A stretch of DNA of 64,000 nt from Grimontia kaedaensis (GTDB lineage: Bacteria > Pseudomonadota > Gammaproteobacteria > Enterobacterales > Vibrionaceae): assembly GCF_023746615.1 (NCBI RefSeq), contig NZ_CP082276.1, positions 434,001 through 498,000 on the forward strand, given 5' to 3'. Positions 53,546 to 62,486 of this stretch are shown here, in pieces. Position 1 is the first letter of the stretch; the number at the start of each line of letters is the position of its first letter. The notes beneath the pieces are model-generated. The model did no database searches. It was not told the origin of the DNA and was given only the letters and a program-made list of their open reading frames with translations. The position numbers and the translations under genes are program-made.

Positions 53546-55192
53546 TTAATCTTCCCACTGAACCAGTGTTCCTGATGGCCAAGTTGCACCAGTATCGTGA
53601 TACTTTTTCTCGAGCAAATGTCGACGTATTTTGAGGGTTGGCGTTAGCAATCCGTTTTCGATGCTCCAAGGTTCTTTGATCATCAATACACCACGGATTT
53701 TTGCGTGTGATTCCAATTCACCATTGATGGTTTCAATCACATGCTTCACGCGACGTTCATAGCGCTCTCGGTCAAAGTCCGGGAATTGATGAGGTAACGC
53801 GAGCAGCACTGGGCCAGGCATACCAGAGCCCACAAGACACATCATTTCGATGTTGCTCAGCTCGAACAAGCGCTTTTCAATCGGTACAGGGGCGACAAAT
53901 TTACCTTTTGCTGTTTTAAAGGTGTCATTCTTACGGCCCTGAATAGTAAGGAAGCCTTCATTATCTAAGAAGCCAATATCGCCAGTGTGCAGCCAGCCGT
54001 CCACGATAGTTTCCGCAGAGGCTTCCGGATTTTTGTAGTAACCGGTGAATAAGCCTTGGCTGCGAACCAGAATTTCTTCGTCTTCTGCAATTTTAATTTC
54101 TACACCAGGACCTGCGTTACCCACAGAGCCAATTTTGTCACTGCGGAATGGGTAATTCAGAGTGCTGTACGCGTAGGACTCCGTCATACCCCAGGCTTCG
54201 GTAATGTTCAGTCCCAGCCTTTCATACCAGCGAAGCAGCGCTGCTGAAACAGGTGCAGACCCACATCCCAAGACGCGTGCCTGATCCAAACCAAGGTTGG
54301 TTGCCACTTTCTTCTTAATCAGTCCAGAAATGATCGGTAGCTTTAGGAGTATGTTGAGTTTGCTGTCCGGTAGTTTCTCCTGAATGCGTTGTTGGAACAG
54401 TGTCCACAAACGAGGCACAGAAATGAACAAAGTGGGGCGATGCATCTTCACGTCTTCAATAAAAGTATCGAGAGACTCAGGGAAGGCGGTACAAATACCG
54501 GCATTCATTGCTGTCGCCATGATGTATACGCGTTCAGTGATGTGCGCCAGTGGCAGGTATGAGAACAAACGCTCACCTTCACGCATGCCAATGTGGTTAA
54601 TCAACTGCTGCGCGGACCAAGCGTGCGCACCGTAAGTCAACATTGCGCCTTTTGGCAGGCCAGAGGTACCAGAGGTATAAACGATAGACATCAGCTCATC
54701 GTCTTGATGATCGGGCTTCACGTCTGCGCGGTCGTTTTGCGCCACCAAGTCTTTCCAGTCGTAACCACAATTGATGGTTGGATAAGGGAAGGCAATGGTT
54801 GGGATGTCTGAGCGCTCTACTAAAGAATCTTTCAGGGCTTGAGTGTCGTCGAGTTTACCAACGAACAGAGCCTTCGATTCACTGTGGTCAAGCACGTGAG
54901 AAATAGTTTCAGAACCCGCGGTGGGGAAAATCGGCACGCTGATATAGCTGCCAAGCATCATGGCAAGGTCAGCGGTGAACCACTCAGCACAGTTTTTAGA
55001 GATGAGAGCAACACGGTCTCCTGGCTCGAGACCCATACCGCGCAGTGCAGTGACAATACGTAACGCTTGGTCGACGACATCGGAGTAGGTGAAATCGTTA
55101 AACTTACGGTTAATAATCTGTCTCAGGAAAATTTCATTTGGGCGTTCTTCAGCCCAGCGCAGCATTTGTAGATATGGTTTTTGTTGAGCCAT
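53546..55192 (-). CDS. AMP-dependent acyl-CoA synthetase (FAA1/FadD-like)
   Basis: A 548-residue adenylate-forming enzyme. P-loop YTSGTSGLPKGAML near residue 170, GWGMTESYAYS-type A5 motif (ITEAWGMTESYAYST), the acid HTGDIGF and C-terminal K-containing GRKNDTFKTAKGKF. It activates fatty acids or other carboxylic acids to CoA thioesters. It resembles the long-chain FAA1-like branch. Monocistronic; no fatty-acid regulon genes nearby. Confidence 0.92.
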   Translation of the reverse strand: MAQQKPYLQMLRWAEERPNEIFLRQIINRKFNDFTYSDVVDQALRIVTALRGMGLEPGDRVALISKNCAEWFTADLAMMLGSYISVPIFPTAGSETISHVLDHSESKALFVGKLDDTQALKDSLVERSDIPTIAFPYPTINCGYDWKDLVAQNDRADVKPDHQDDELMSIVYTSGTSGLPKGAMLTYGAHAWSAQQLINHIGMREGERLFSYLPLAHITERVYIMATAMNAGICTAFPESLDTFIEDVKMHRPTLFISVPRLWTLFQQRIQEKLPDSKLNILLKLPIISGLIKKKVATNLGLDQARVLGCGSAPVSAALLRWYERLGLNITEAWGMTESYAYSTLNYPFRSDKIGSVGNAGPGVEIKIAEDEEILVRSQGLFTGYYKNPEASAETIVDGWLHTGDIGFLDNEGFLTIQGRKNDTFKTAKGKFVAPVPIEKRLFELSNIEMMCLVGSGMPGPVLLALPHQFPDFDRERYERRVKHVIETINGELESHAKIRGVLMIKEPWSIENGLLTPTLKIRRHLLEKKYHDTGATWPSGTLVQWED

Positions 55193-55648
55193 AAAGGACC
55201 CCGTATAACTGTAGGGAAAAGAGGTTATTTTTAATTGTATGTTACTAGCATGTTAAATTAGGTGTCTTGAGGGACGATGGTCAAGCGATTCATTCAAACG
55301 CTTGTTCAAATTTTGATGTATGTAACGCTGTACCACTCTGCTTCGTGGTTTTACTGACAAGAATAGCATTTTCGTTTCAGTATGTTACACCTTGATAACA
55401 CTTGTTGGTCTACCTTATGCAATCCTCTTCACGCTTCTCATTTTTTTATATGTAAATGGCTCATAAACTATACGTATGTACTATCTTTAAGACTGTTAAG
55501 TTAAGGGTCGGTAGTCGGTAAACCCTCTTTGTACCTACATAATCAAGCTCTACGTACGTGAAATCCATACTAACAATAGCGTTAACAGCGGTAGTAGTGA
55601 TGTCTTGATTGTTAAAGCTTACGGAAGCCAAAAAACAGGGATAAAACT
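55193..55648. promoter_or_regulatory. 456-base luxT upstream region
   Basis: AT-rich, with no gene seen. It must hold the promoters of the acyl-CoA synthetase gene (reverse) and luxT (forward). I see a short CCAC/GTGG hairpin near 55340 and TACGTACGT around 55551. Not assigned further. Confidence 0.4.
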
Positions 55649-56110
55649 ATGCCAAAGAGAAGCAAAGAAGATACAGAAGTAACCATCAGGTTAATTCTGG
55701 ATGCAGTGGTTGATCAGCTGGTTACCTTGGGGTACGACAAAATGTCTTACACCACGCTAAGCCAGCAAACGGGGATTTCAAGGACAGGAATCAGTCATCA
55801 TTTCCCAAAGAAGACGGATTTCATCACGCGGCTAGATGATCGGCTTTTGGGCATTCTTATTGACAGGCTGGATCTTGAAGGGGACAAACGTTCTTTTATA
55901 GAAAGTTGGTTGACAGCACTTCGTTCAGACAATCGCTTCATTGCTGTTCTCCGTCTCTTTTTTCTGCACACTGTCTCGTCGGAAAACGCTGTTGAGTTTA
56001 CCAGTCACGCGAGTAGAAAACTGCATGATGTTTGTTGTAACCGATATGGTGAAGAATTCGAAAAAGATTTGGAGTGGCTACTGGGAAAATCCCTACTCAC
56101 CATGACCTAG
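55649..56110 (+). CDS. luxT: LuxT/SwrT-type TetR-family regulator
   Basis: A 153-residue TetR protein whose first 65 residues (MPKRSKEDTEVTIRLILDAV, YDKMSYTTLSQQTGISRTGI, SHHFPKKTDF) match my recollection of Vibrio LuxT/SwrT, which is also 153 residues. It includes the TetR helix-turn-helix (TTLSQQTGISRTGISHHFPK). LuxT controls qrr1, luminescence, swarming and other quorum-related traits in vibrios, which suits the cqsA/cqsS genes at 35-38.6 kb. It reads alone and is followed by a terminator. Confidence 0.82.
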   Translation: MPKRSKEDTEVTIRLILDAVVDQLVTLGYDKMSYTTLSQQTGISRTGISHHFPKKTDFITRLDDRLLGILIDRLDLEGDKRSFIESWLTALRSDNRFIAVLRLFFLHTVSSENAVEFTSHASRKLHDVCCNRYGEEFEKDLEWLLGKSLLTMT

Positions 56111-56132
56111 CGAATATTTCATCTTATTGGGT

Positions 56133-56162
56133 AAAAGGCTCCTCTGAACAGGAGCCTTTTTC
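56133..56162 (+). terminator. terminator of luxT
   Basis: Perfect AAAAGGCTCCT/AGGAGCCTTTT stem with CTGAAC loop and T residues, 22 bases after the stop. Confidence 0.87.
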
Positions 56163-56342
56163 GTTCCACGAGAGCTCCCCTAAAGTGCTTATTTTCTGTG
56201 CGTTAGCGGCCCGTTTTTGATCTGAAACAGTAAACAGTCAAAAAAGCGCGCCTCATTCAAATTTAAGTTGAATTGTTCAAATTTAATTTAATAATGGGCT
56301 CTCGAGTTCGAATCTTACACCCATTTGCCAACGAGATTTTTC

Positions 56343-57542
56343 ATGAGCAATTCACTAGTACTGGTCCTTAACGCGGGCAGTTCCTCTCTTAAATTCGCAT
56401 TGATGAACGCACAAACCGGAGAAGCCATTTTGTCTGGTTTGGGCGAGTGCTTTGGCCTTGAAGATGCGCGCATTAGCTGGATACGCGAAGGACAAGACAA
56501 GCAAGAAGCCATGCTGGAACAGGGTGGTAACCATCACGAGAAAGCAGTAAGCCTGATTGTAGAGCTGGTGGAGAGCATGGATGTTGGTAGCCAATTGGTT
56601 GCAATTGGTCACCGTGTGGTTCATGGCGGTGAAAAGTTTGCTGCTGCGACACGTCTGGATGAAGATGTTCTGGCAGAAATCGAAGCGTTGAGCGATCTAG
56701 CTCCGCTGCACAACCCAGCAAACGTAATGGGTATCCGCGCAGCAATGAAAGCCTTCCCGGCGCTGCCACAGGTTGCTGTGTTTGACACCGCGTTCCACCA
56801 AACAATGCCTCAAAAAGCGTTTACTGGCGCAATATTAAACGAGCTATACACAAACTATGGTATCCGCCGTTACGGATTCCACGGCACCAGCCACTACTTT
56901 GTGACCCGAGAAGCAGCAAAACAGCTGGATAAAAACGTTGAAGAAGCGAACTTCATTTCTGTTCATCTAGGTAATGGTGCGTCGGTGTGCGCGGTTCGTA
57001 ACGGTCAGTCTGTTGATACCTCCATGGGCTTCACGCCGCTGTCTGGCCTTATGATGGGTACTCGTTGTGGTGACTTAGATCCAGGCATCATCGAATTCTT
57101 ACTGAAGAAAGGCTGGAGTCAGGAGCAAGTGTTTGAGGCATTAAACAAGAAATCTGGTTTCTTGGGTGTTTCGGGCCTGACTTCTGATGCCCGTGGCATT
57201 CTGGAAGCAATGGAAAGTGGTCACGAAGGTGCCAAGCTGGCGTTTGAAGTGTTTACCTACCGCGTTGCCAAGTACATCGGTTCTTACATGATTCCTTTGG
57301 ACAGCATCGACGCGATCATTTTTACCGGAGGTATTGGAGAAAACTCGCTGCCAATCCGTCGTGAGATCCTCAAGAACCTGAAGCTTTTGGGCTTTGTTGA
57401 AGACAAACTAGGCAACGAAGCTGCACGTTTCGGCAACGGCGGTGTTATTGCTAAATCTGACATGCTTGGCGCGGTTGCGATGGTTATCCCAACCAACGAA
57501 GAATTTGTTATAGCTTCACAAGCTGCTGGGTTTGCTAACTAA
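56343..57542 (+). CDS. ackA: acetate kinase
   Basis: A 399-residue acetate/propionate kinase of ASKHA fold: LNAGSSSLKFALM at the N-terminus (residues ~6-18), RYGFHGTSHYFVTREA (~180), HLGNGASVCAVRNGQSVDTS (~205) and IFTGGIGENSLPIRREI near 320. It interconverts acetate and acetyl phosphate with ATP. No pta gene follows, so this is likely the second copy seen in vibrios. ATG at 56343 used; a start at 56325 has no site. Upstream has repeated TTCAAATTTA (56258, 56276). Confidence 0.95.
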   Translation: MSNSLVLVLNAGSSSLKFALMNAQTGEAILSGLGECFGLEDARISWIREGQDKQEAMLEQGGNHHEKAVSLIVELVESMDVGSQLVAIGHRVVHGGEKFAAATRLDEDVLAEIEALSDLAPLHNPANVMGIRAAMKAFPALPQVAVFDTAFHQTMPQKAFTGAILNELYTNYGIRRYGFHGTSHYFVTREAAKQLDKNVEEANFISVHLGNGASVCAVRNGQSVDTSMGFTPLSGLMMGTRCGDLDPGIIEFLLKKGWSQEQVFEALNKKSGFLGVSGLTSDARGILEAMESGHEGAKLAFEVFTYRVAKYIGSYMIPLDSIDAIIFTGGIGENSLPIRREILKNLKLLGFVEDKLGNEAARFGNGGVIAKSDMLGAVAMVIPTNEEFVIASQAAGFAN

Positions 57543-57566
57543 TCCATAATAGCTGAAAAGAGTACG

Positions 57567-57598
57567 AAAAGCCGCTGATGAAAGTCAGCGGCTTTTTT
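57567..57598. terminator. terminator of ackA
   Basis: Perfect AAAAGCCGCTGA/TCAGCGGCTTTT stem, TGAAAG loop and T-run, 24 bases after the stop. Confidence 0.9.
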
Positions 57599-57958
57599 AT
57601 GTTCAAGGCTCCTCTGCGTTTCGGTTTGCAATCTAAAGTGACACTCCCGAAACATGAGGACGCTGGCGTTTGTTTTCCGCTTTCATACTATGTGCTTAGT
57701 TAATAGACGATGCATGACCCCATCAAAGAGAGGTTGTCGTCTATTGATATCAATTTGAAGGATATAGGTAAGCAATTGATGTTTGGCATAGAAAAGAATG
57801 GTGAGAAATGAAATACACGTACATGAAACATAGGTTTCTTAAACCGGTACCTTGCCAGAAAAAATGATCAAGCTCTATCGAAGTAAGATTGTTGGGTAGT
57901 TAAACATGGCAATTTCAGAATCTTGAATAGGTTTCACTTACAGCGATAAGGGAATGAG
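57599..57958. other. 360-base gap before the mscS-like gene
   Basis: No reading frame, RNA or repeat seen. Probably promoter and 5' leader of the channel gene; AAGGGA lies 7 bases before its ATG. Confidence 0.45.
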
Positions 57959-58885
57959 ATGGTGATAGATAATCTTTATATCTACCTCGGCACAGTCAGT
58001 GTGGTAGGGGTTGCTGTTATCTGGTGGGCGACATCGGCCTTATTGAAGTCAAAGTCCAACAGGGAAAAACGACTAAGACGCCTGAAGAACTTCAACAGTG
58101 TTCAGACATCCTTACCTAAAGCAGAAGGTCAGATTGGGGAGATTGATGCGGCAGTTGAAAAAATCGAAAGCCGTTTTTCGATTATTCGCAAGATCACTTT
58201 TTTCTTCATCTTTATTGTTTTGGGCCTCGCACTGTCACTGCCATTTCTAAATTCAATGCCAGCAGCGATGGTTTCCCTCATGGTCGCTGTTGCCACTACT
58301 GTTCTCGGCTTTGCCGCAAAACCCGTGATTGAAAATATTATTGCGGGCGTCGTGCTTTCTCTTTCCAAAGCAATCCGTGTCGGAGATACGGTCGTGATTG
58401 AAGGTCAATATGGCACGGTGGAAGACATCAGCCTTAACCACACGATTATTAAGCTCTGGAACTGGAAACGACTGATTATTCCGAGCAGTAAAATGCTATC
58501 TCTGGAGCTGGAGAGTTTTACTTACAATGATACGTACATCTGGGTACATGTTGAGTTTTATACGTCTTACGAAAATGATTTAGAGCTTGTCCGGGAAATG
58601 GCGATTGAATCCGTAAAAAGTAGTAAGCATTTTATTTCCCAGGACCCACCAGACTTTTGGGTAATGGATCTCGATAAAGATTCTTATCAGTGTTGGGTTG
58701 CGGGTTGGACAAATTCTGCATCCAGAGCGTGGAGCCTTGGCAGTGATATACGCACAGGGATCGCAATGCGTTTTCAGGCTGCTGGGATTAAAACCCATAA
58801 TTTTCAGGTTCGTATGGAACCACATCCAATGGGCTTTGAGCAAGAAAGCAGCTTGCACACACTAAGCAGTTCTGTGCAAGGTTAA
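57959..58885 (+). CDS. small-conductance mechanosensitive channel-like (MscS family) protein
   Basis: A 308-residue inner-membrane protein: helix 1 at residues ~8-28, helices 2-3 at ~78-120 (FFFIFIVLGLALSLPFL; MVSLMVAVATTVLGFAAKPV), the pore-lining helix TM3 GFAAKPVIENIIAGVVLS, then beta domain (VGDTVVIEGQYGTVEDISLN) and cytoplasmic cage. MscS channels open on membrane tension and release osmolytes. The AAKP-type TM3 differs from the A-G-rich TM3 of E. coli MscS, so gating may differ. Confidence 0.88.
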   Translation: MVIDNLYIYLGTVSVVGVAVIWWATSALLKSKSNREKRLRRLKNFNSVQTSLPKAEGQIGEIDAAVEKIESRFSIIRKITFFFIFIVLGLALSLPFLNSMPAAMVSLMVAVATTVLGFAAKPVIENIIAGVVLSLSKAIRVGDTVVIEGQYGTVEDISLNHTIIKLWNWKRLIIPSSKMLSLELESFTYNDTYIWVHVEFYTSYENDLELVREMAIESVKSSKHFISQDPPDFWVMDLDKDSYQCWVAGWTNSASRAWSLGSDIRTGIAMRFQAAGIKTHNFQVRMEPHPMGFEQESSLHTLSSSVQG

Positions 58886-58909
58886 CAATGGGGTGGAGCT
58901 ATGGTGTTG

Positions 58910-59872
58910 CTACTCCTTGCGCAGCCGATAATCCCTGGGTGAGCAACCGAATTGATCACGAAAGGTGCGTGAGAAATGTTGAAGGTTGTTCTGCCCCCAC
59001 TTAAATGCGATTTCACTGATCCCCGCTTTTTGAAAGCGCTCATCCACCAGATCATTGGCGATTTTCTGCATTCGGCTCTCTCGGATAAAGCCACATACCG
59101 TTTCCCCATTTTTCGTAAACACTTCGCTAAGGCGACGCACTGACAACCCTAGGCTTTTCGCAATGCCTTCACGGTTAAGGCTGGCATCTTGCAGATTTGC
59201 GAGAATAAAAGACTTGGCGCGAATCAGCAGTTGCTGCTCAGGTTGGGACAATTCGACACGTGAACCTCGAAGCGGTGCTAGCGACGTGGCAATCAAATCT
59301 ATCAATGTTTCTTGCAGCAGGAGTTTACAATCCGCGGTTTGGCTGTCGATAAGCGAAGAAATATTTAATGCCGTTTTCGCCACTAAACTGCCTAGTTGAG
59401 AAGTCCCGTTGATGGGAATTGCCGTGAGCATATTGGCGTCAGGGAGCCGACTTAATAGCGCCTTCTTTGGAAACTTGATGACTAACTGTTTGAAGTCTTC
59501 TTCGAGGTCAATGGAGTAAGTTTCTGTACTGCTATACAGAGTAAAATCGTAGCGGGATAACGGCGCCGCGCGGCCACATTGTTCGATAACAGAACGGTTA
59601 TTAAGTTGAATACTTAACAGGAATTCGGCTTCTGATGTGCGCCCAATGTCTTCCGCACGCCTGATGACCTTGTGTTTCGACCCAGACACAAAGGAAAGGT
59701 CAATAACGTCATGTTTGGAGAGTTCAATTCTTCCTTTAAAGTCTTTTCGAGATAGAGCTTCACATCCTAAGTTGACATAAGCATCACACACCGACTCCCG
59801 CCAAAAAGCGAACTTTTCGCTAGGTTGGCAATGGCTTGTGTCATAGGTAAACCTTTTGACGGTACTACTCAT
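58910..59872 (-). CDS. AraC-family regulator, divergent from the nitrilase cluster
   Basis: A 320-residue regulator of the XylS/FeaR sort: an N-terminal AraC-binding-like region (LSIQLNNRSVIEQCGRAAPL; VIKFPKKALLSRL) and a C-terminal double helix-turn-helix (LNREGIAKSLGLSVRRLSEV and ISEIAFKWGQNNLQHFSRTF). It is divergent from nitrilase, with 256 bases between the starts. Regulators like OxdR are known next to aldoxime dehydratase genes in Bacillus, so an aldoxime or arylacetate effector is plausible. Not tested. Confidence 0.87.
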   Translation of the reverse strand: MSSTVKRFTYDTSHCQPSEKFAFWRESVCDAYVNLGCEALSRKDFKGRIELSKHDVIDLSFVSGSKHKVIRRAEDIGRTSEAEFLLSIQLNNRSVIEQCGRAAPLSRYDFTLYSSTETYSIDLEEDFKQLVIKFPKKALLSRLPDANMLTAIPINGTSQLGSLVAKTALNISSLIDSQTADCKLLLQETLIDLIATSLAPLRGSRVELSQPEQQLLIRAKSFILANLQDASLNREGIAKSLGLSVRRLSEVFTKNGETVCGFIRESRMQKIANDLVDERFQKAGISEIAFKWGQNNLQHFSRTFRDQFGCSPRDYRLRKE

Positions 59873-60128
59873 CCGCGTGCTCTCTTTTTAAACCCTACCT
59901 TTATGTTGTAACACCAAATGCAAAATTGACACTGTCTTAAGTGTGAGTCGGTGTGGCCGCTGCCTTTTACGACAACTAAGGCCGCCTTCTTACGCAAGCA
60001 ATCCTCCCGTTCGCCTCGTAGTGTTTTAGAAGCCCGCGGTAAGGCTCTGGTTTTCATCATTTGCCAGACATCACTTATGAGTGGGTGGCTAAAACCACAT
60101 TACTATACGCGAAGAAGGAGAACGCGCG
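59873..60128. promoter_or_regulatory. divergent promoter region of the aldoxime-nitrile cluster
   Basis: A 256-base gap between the AraC and nitrilase starts. It should contain both promoters and the AraC operator; AGAAGGAG precedes the nitrilase ATG. No symmetrical site was clear by eye; TGTGAGTCGGTGTGG near 59941 is a possible direct-repeat part. Confidence 0.4.
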
Positions 60129-61193
60129 ATGTCGGAAGTATTTAAAGTGGCTGCGGTACAAGCAGCCCCGTCTTTTTTAAATCTCGAAGAAGGGATACAG
60201 CGAGCAGAAGCGTTCATCGAAGACGCCGCTTCCAAAGGGTGTAAATTGGTGGTCTTTCCTGAAACCTGGCTTCCCGGTTACCCCAACCATATCTGGCTTG
60301 GTCCTGTTGCTTGGCAAATGCAGTTTGTGGGGCGTTATTTTGACAGCAGCATCGAAGCAGGCAGCGAGGAAGACAAAGCCATTGCAGAAGCAGCCCGCCG
60401 AAACAACATCCAGGTTTCGATCGGTGTGAGTGAGCGTGATGGAGGTAGCCTGTATATCTCGCAGTGGCACTATGGCGAAGATGGCGAACTTATCAGCCGT
60501 AGAAGAAAACTAAAACCCACTCATGTCGAACGCACTGTGTTTGGTGAAGGTGATGGCAGCGACCTAGTAGTAAAGGAAACGTCAATTGGCCGCGTCGGGC
60601 AGCTTTCCTGTTGGGAGCACCTTCAGCCTCTCTCCAAGTATGCGATGTACGCACAGAATGAACAGATCCATTGCGCGGCGTGGCCGAATTTCTCTCTATA
60701 CCGTGGAATGGCCTATGCCCTTGGCGACGTAGTGAACAACGCAGCCAGCATGATATATGCCGTGGAAGGTGGCTGTTACGTTATTGCGCCATGCGCCACG
60801 GTGAGTAAAGCGCAGCAGGAAATGCTTTGTCAGGGTGATCCCGAGAAAGAAGCCATGTGCCAGGTCGGTGGTGGTTACACCAAAATCTATGCACCGGATG
60901 GACAGTCGATAGGTTCTGAAATTGGAGAAGCGGAAGAGGGGCTGGTGGTGGCTGATATCGACCTCAGCATGATCCCTTATGCCAAAGCTGTGGCTGACCC
61001 TGCGGGCCACTATGCGAAGAAAGATGCTACACGTTTACTGATAGATCGTGAAAAACGATGTGCAGTTGTGGAAGTAAAAGACCTTGATGCGTCAAAAATG
61101 GCGACGTCAGAGCAGGCGACAATGGAGCAGGAGGAAGAGGTTGAAGTCACGAACGAGCACTCTTCATTACTGCACCGACTTAAACCTTGGTAA
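60129..61193 (+). CDS. nitrilase
   Basis: A 354-residue nitrilase with the complete Glu-Lys-Cys triad: Glu45 in VVFPETWLPGYP, Lys127 in RRRKLKPTHVER and Cys161 in QLSCWEHLQPL. It converts nitriles to carboxylic acids and ammonia without an amide intermediate. GEGDGSDL and the W-E-H-L-Q motif place it with the true (class 1) nitrilases, which often accept aryl- or alkyl-acetonitriles. It starts the operon with aldoxime dehydratase 54 bases downstream, so its natural nitrile is probably made by that enzyme. Confidence 0.95.
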   Translation: MSEVFKVAAVQAAPSFLNLEEGIQRAEAFIEDAASKGCKLVVFPETWLPGYPNHIWLGPVAWQMQFVGRYFDSSIEAGSEEDKAIAEAARRNNIQVSIGVSERDGGSLYISQWHYGEDGELISRRRKLKPTHVERTVFGEGDGSDLVVKETSIGRVGQLSCWEHLQPLSKYAMYAQNEQIHCAAWPNFSLYRGMAYALGDVVNNAASMIYAVEGGCYVIAPCATVSKAQQEMLCQGDPEKEAMCQVGGGYTKIYAPDGQSIGSEIGEAEEGLVVADIDLSMIPYAKAVADPAGHYAKKDATRLLIDREKRCAVVEVKDLDASKMATSEQATMEQEEEVEVTNEHSSLLHRLKPW

Positions 61194-61247
61194 GGCGAGA
61201 CAACCGATGTCACCAATTTGAAGCCATAAGCACAAGGAGTACTTACC

Positions 61248-62264
61248 ATGGCGAATAACACAACCAACAGAAAACTGGCCCTGAGAATGCCACCGGATTG
61301 GGAGCCACCTGTACCAGCATGGAGTTCGGTATTTGCCGAAAATCCGCAACAAATTAGTATGTGTATTATCGGGTGTCAGCATAATTCTGACGCTTACATC
61401 AGCGAATTTGTGGGCGCACTAAACAGCCTCGCTAAAAACGCGGATGTCTGTGATTTCGCAACCTGTGAAGATAAAGACGGGTTCAGCCAGACCATCGCGA
61501 TTGTCTATTGGCTCGACGCACAAGCCTGCGCAGATTGGTTGAATAGCGATGCCTTTGCCTTGTTCTGGGAACTCTACTCTGACGAAAAATGGAACTTCGG
61601 GATTTTCAGAGAGGTGTTCAATGTACCTTTTGAACGTCTTGAGACCCTGTTCTCTGGCCCGGTGCACAACCATGGCTTTAGTCAGATACGCAAGGACATC
61701 GAAGGCCCTATTGACCGTCATGGCTATTGGGGAGGCATGCGTGACCGTATTCCGCTTTCCGCAGAGAATGCATTTGAAGCCGACCAAACGCTTGAAATGA
61801 TTGAGCAGCAAGGAAATCGTGTTGTAGTTCGGGCACATGAGAACCTTTGTATTATCCGTTCAGGTCAGGATTGGAGTCACACAACAGGATCGCAAAGGGA
61901 AGAGTACCTAGGTCAAATTGAACCTGTGCTGAAAGCAGGTATGAATTTCCTTCGGGATCAGGGTGATGAGGTGAATTGCTACAGCTGCCGCTACATGACG
62001 CAGTTTGTCCCCTTTAAAGGTAAGCAGGAGTGCACATTCGGTCTTGCCTTCTTCCGTACTATGTCAGATTTAGAGGCGTGGTCTGAAAGCCATCCTACTC
62101 ATGTGGCGATATTTAATACCTTTTTGGAAATTGCCCCCAAATACGGCCCTGACCTCCAGCTGCAACTTTGGCACGAAGTGTCTGTATTACCAGCGGGTTC
62201 CCAGTATGGGGAATATATTAATTGCTCAAAAAGAATTGGTTTATTAGCAGGCGTTAAAATATAG
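61248..62264 (+). CDS. aldoxime dehydratase (heme enzyme, phenylacetaldoxime dehydratase family)
   Basis: A 338-residue haem-containing aldoxime dehydratase: aldoxime to nitrile plus water. Residues equivalent to the known site can be aligned by spacing: Arg165 (GGMRDRIP), Ser205 (IIRSGQDWS), proximal haem ligand His285 (PTHVAIF) and distal catalytic His309 (LQLWHEV), matching the Arg178/Ser219/His299/His320 set of Rhodococcus-type Oxd to within a 3-residue insertion before the last. Starts MANNTTNRKLALRMPPDWEP after AAGGAG. Second gene of the nitrilase operon. Exact substrate unknown. Confidence 0.93.
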   Translation: MANNTTNRKLALRMPPDWEPPVPAWSSVFAENPQQISMCIIGCQHNSDAYISEFVGALNSLAKNADVCDFATCEDKDGFSQTIAIVYWLDAQACADWLNSDAFALFWELYSDEKWNFGIFREVFNVPFERLETLFSGPVHNHGFSQIRKDIEGPIDRHGYWGGMRDRIPLSAENAFEADQTLEMIEQQGNRVVVRAHENLCIIRSGQDWSHTTGSQREEYLGQIEPVLKAGMNFLRDQGDEVNCYSCRYMTQFVPFKGKQECTFGLAFFRTMSDLEAWSESHPTHVAIFNTFLEIAPKYGPDLQLQLWHEVSVLPAGSQYGEYINCSKRIGLLAGVKI

Positions 62265-62486
62265 CGAAGTATAACTTGGGCAATTCTCCTTAATTTTGAG
62301 GATTGTCCAATTCGGCTCCAGTGTCCACTCTGTTTAAATAATAAAAACACTAATTTTTTGAATCTCCGTTTTTTACGGGGAACAGTGTCGGCTATTTATT
62401 TGTTAAGTTGGCGAGTAGACGAATTTAAACATTAAGGAAACTTACAACCGCTTGATGTGATAATTAAACCTTCAAAGGAAAGCAGT
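62265..62486. promoter_or_regulatory. 222-base gap with imperfect hairpin before the porin gene
   Basis: An imperfect inverted repeat at about 62275-62313 (TTGGGCAATTCTCC with GAGGATTGTCCAA) lies just after the aldoxime dehydratase stop. It could partly terminate or process the transcript, tuning expression of the outer-membrane gene; a further promoter in the gap is possible. Confidence 0.4.

Noticed and set aside
60129..61193. Cyanide hydratase or amidase instead of nitrilase
   Set aside because: The triad and WEHLQP motif fit nitrilase, and linkage to aldoxime dehydratase supports it, although cyanide hydratase activity cannot be excluded from sequence alone.
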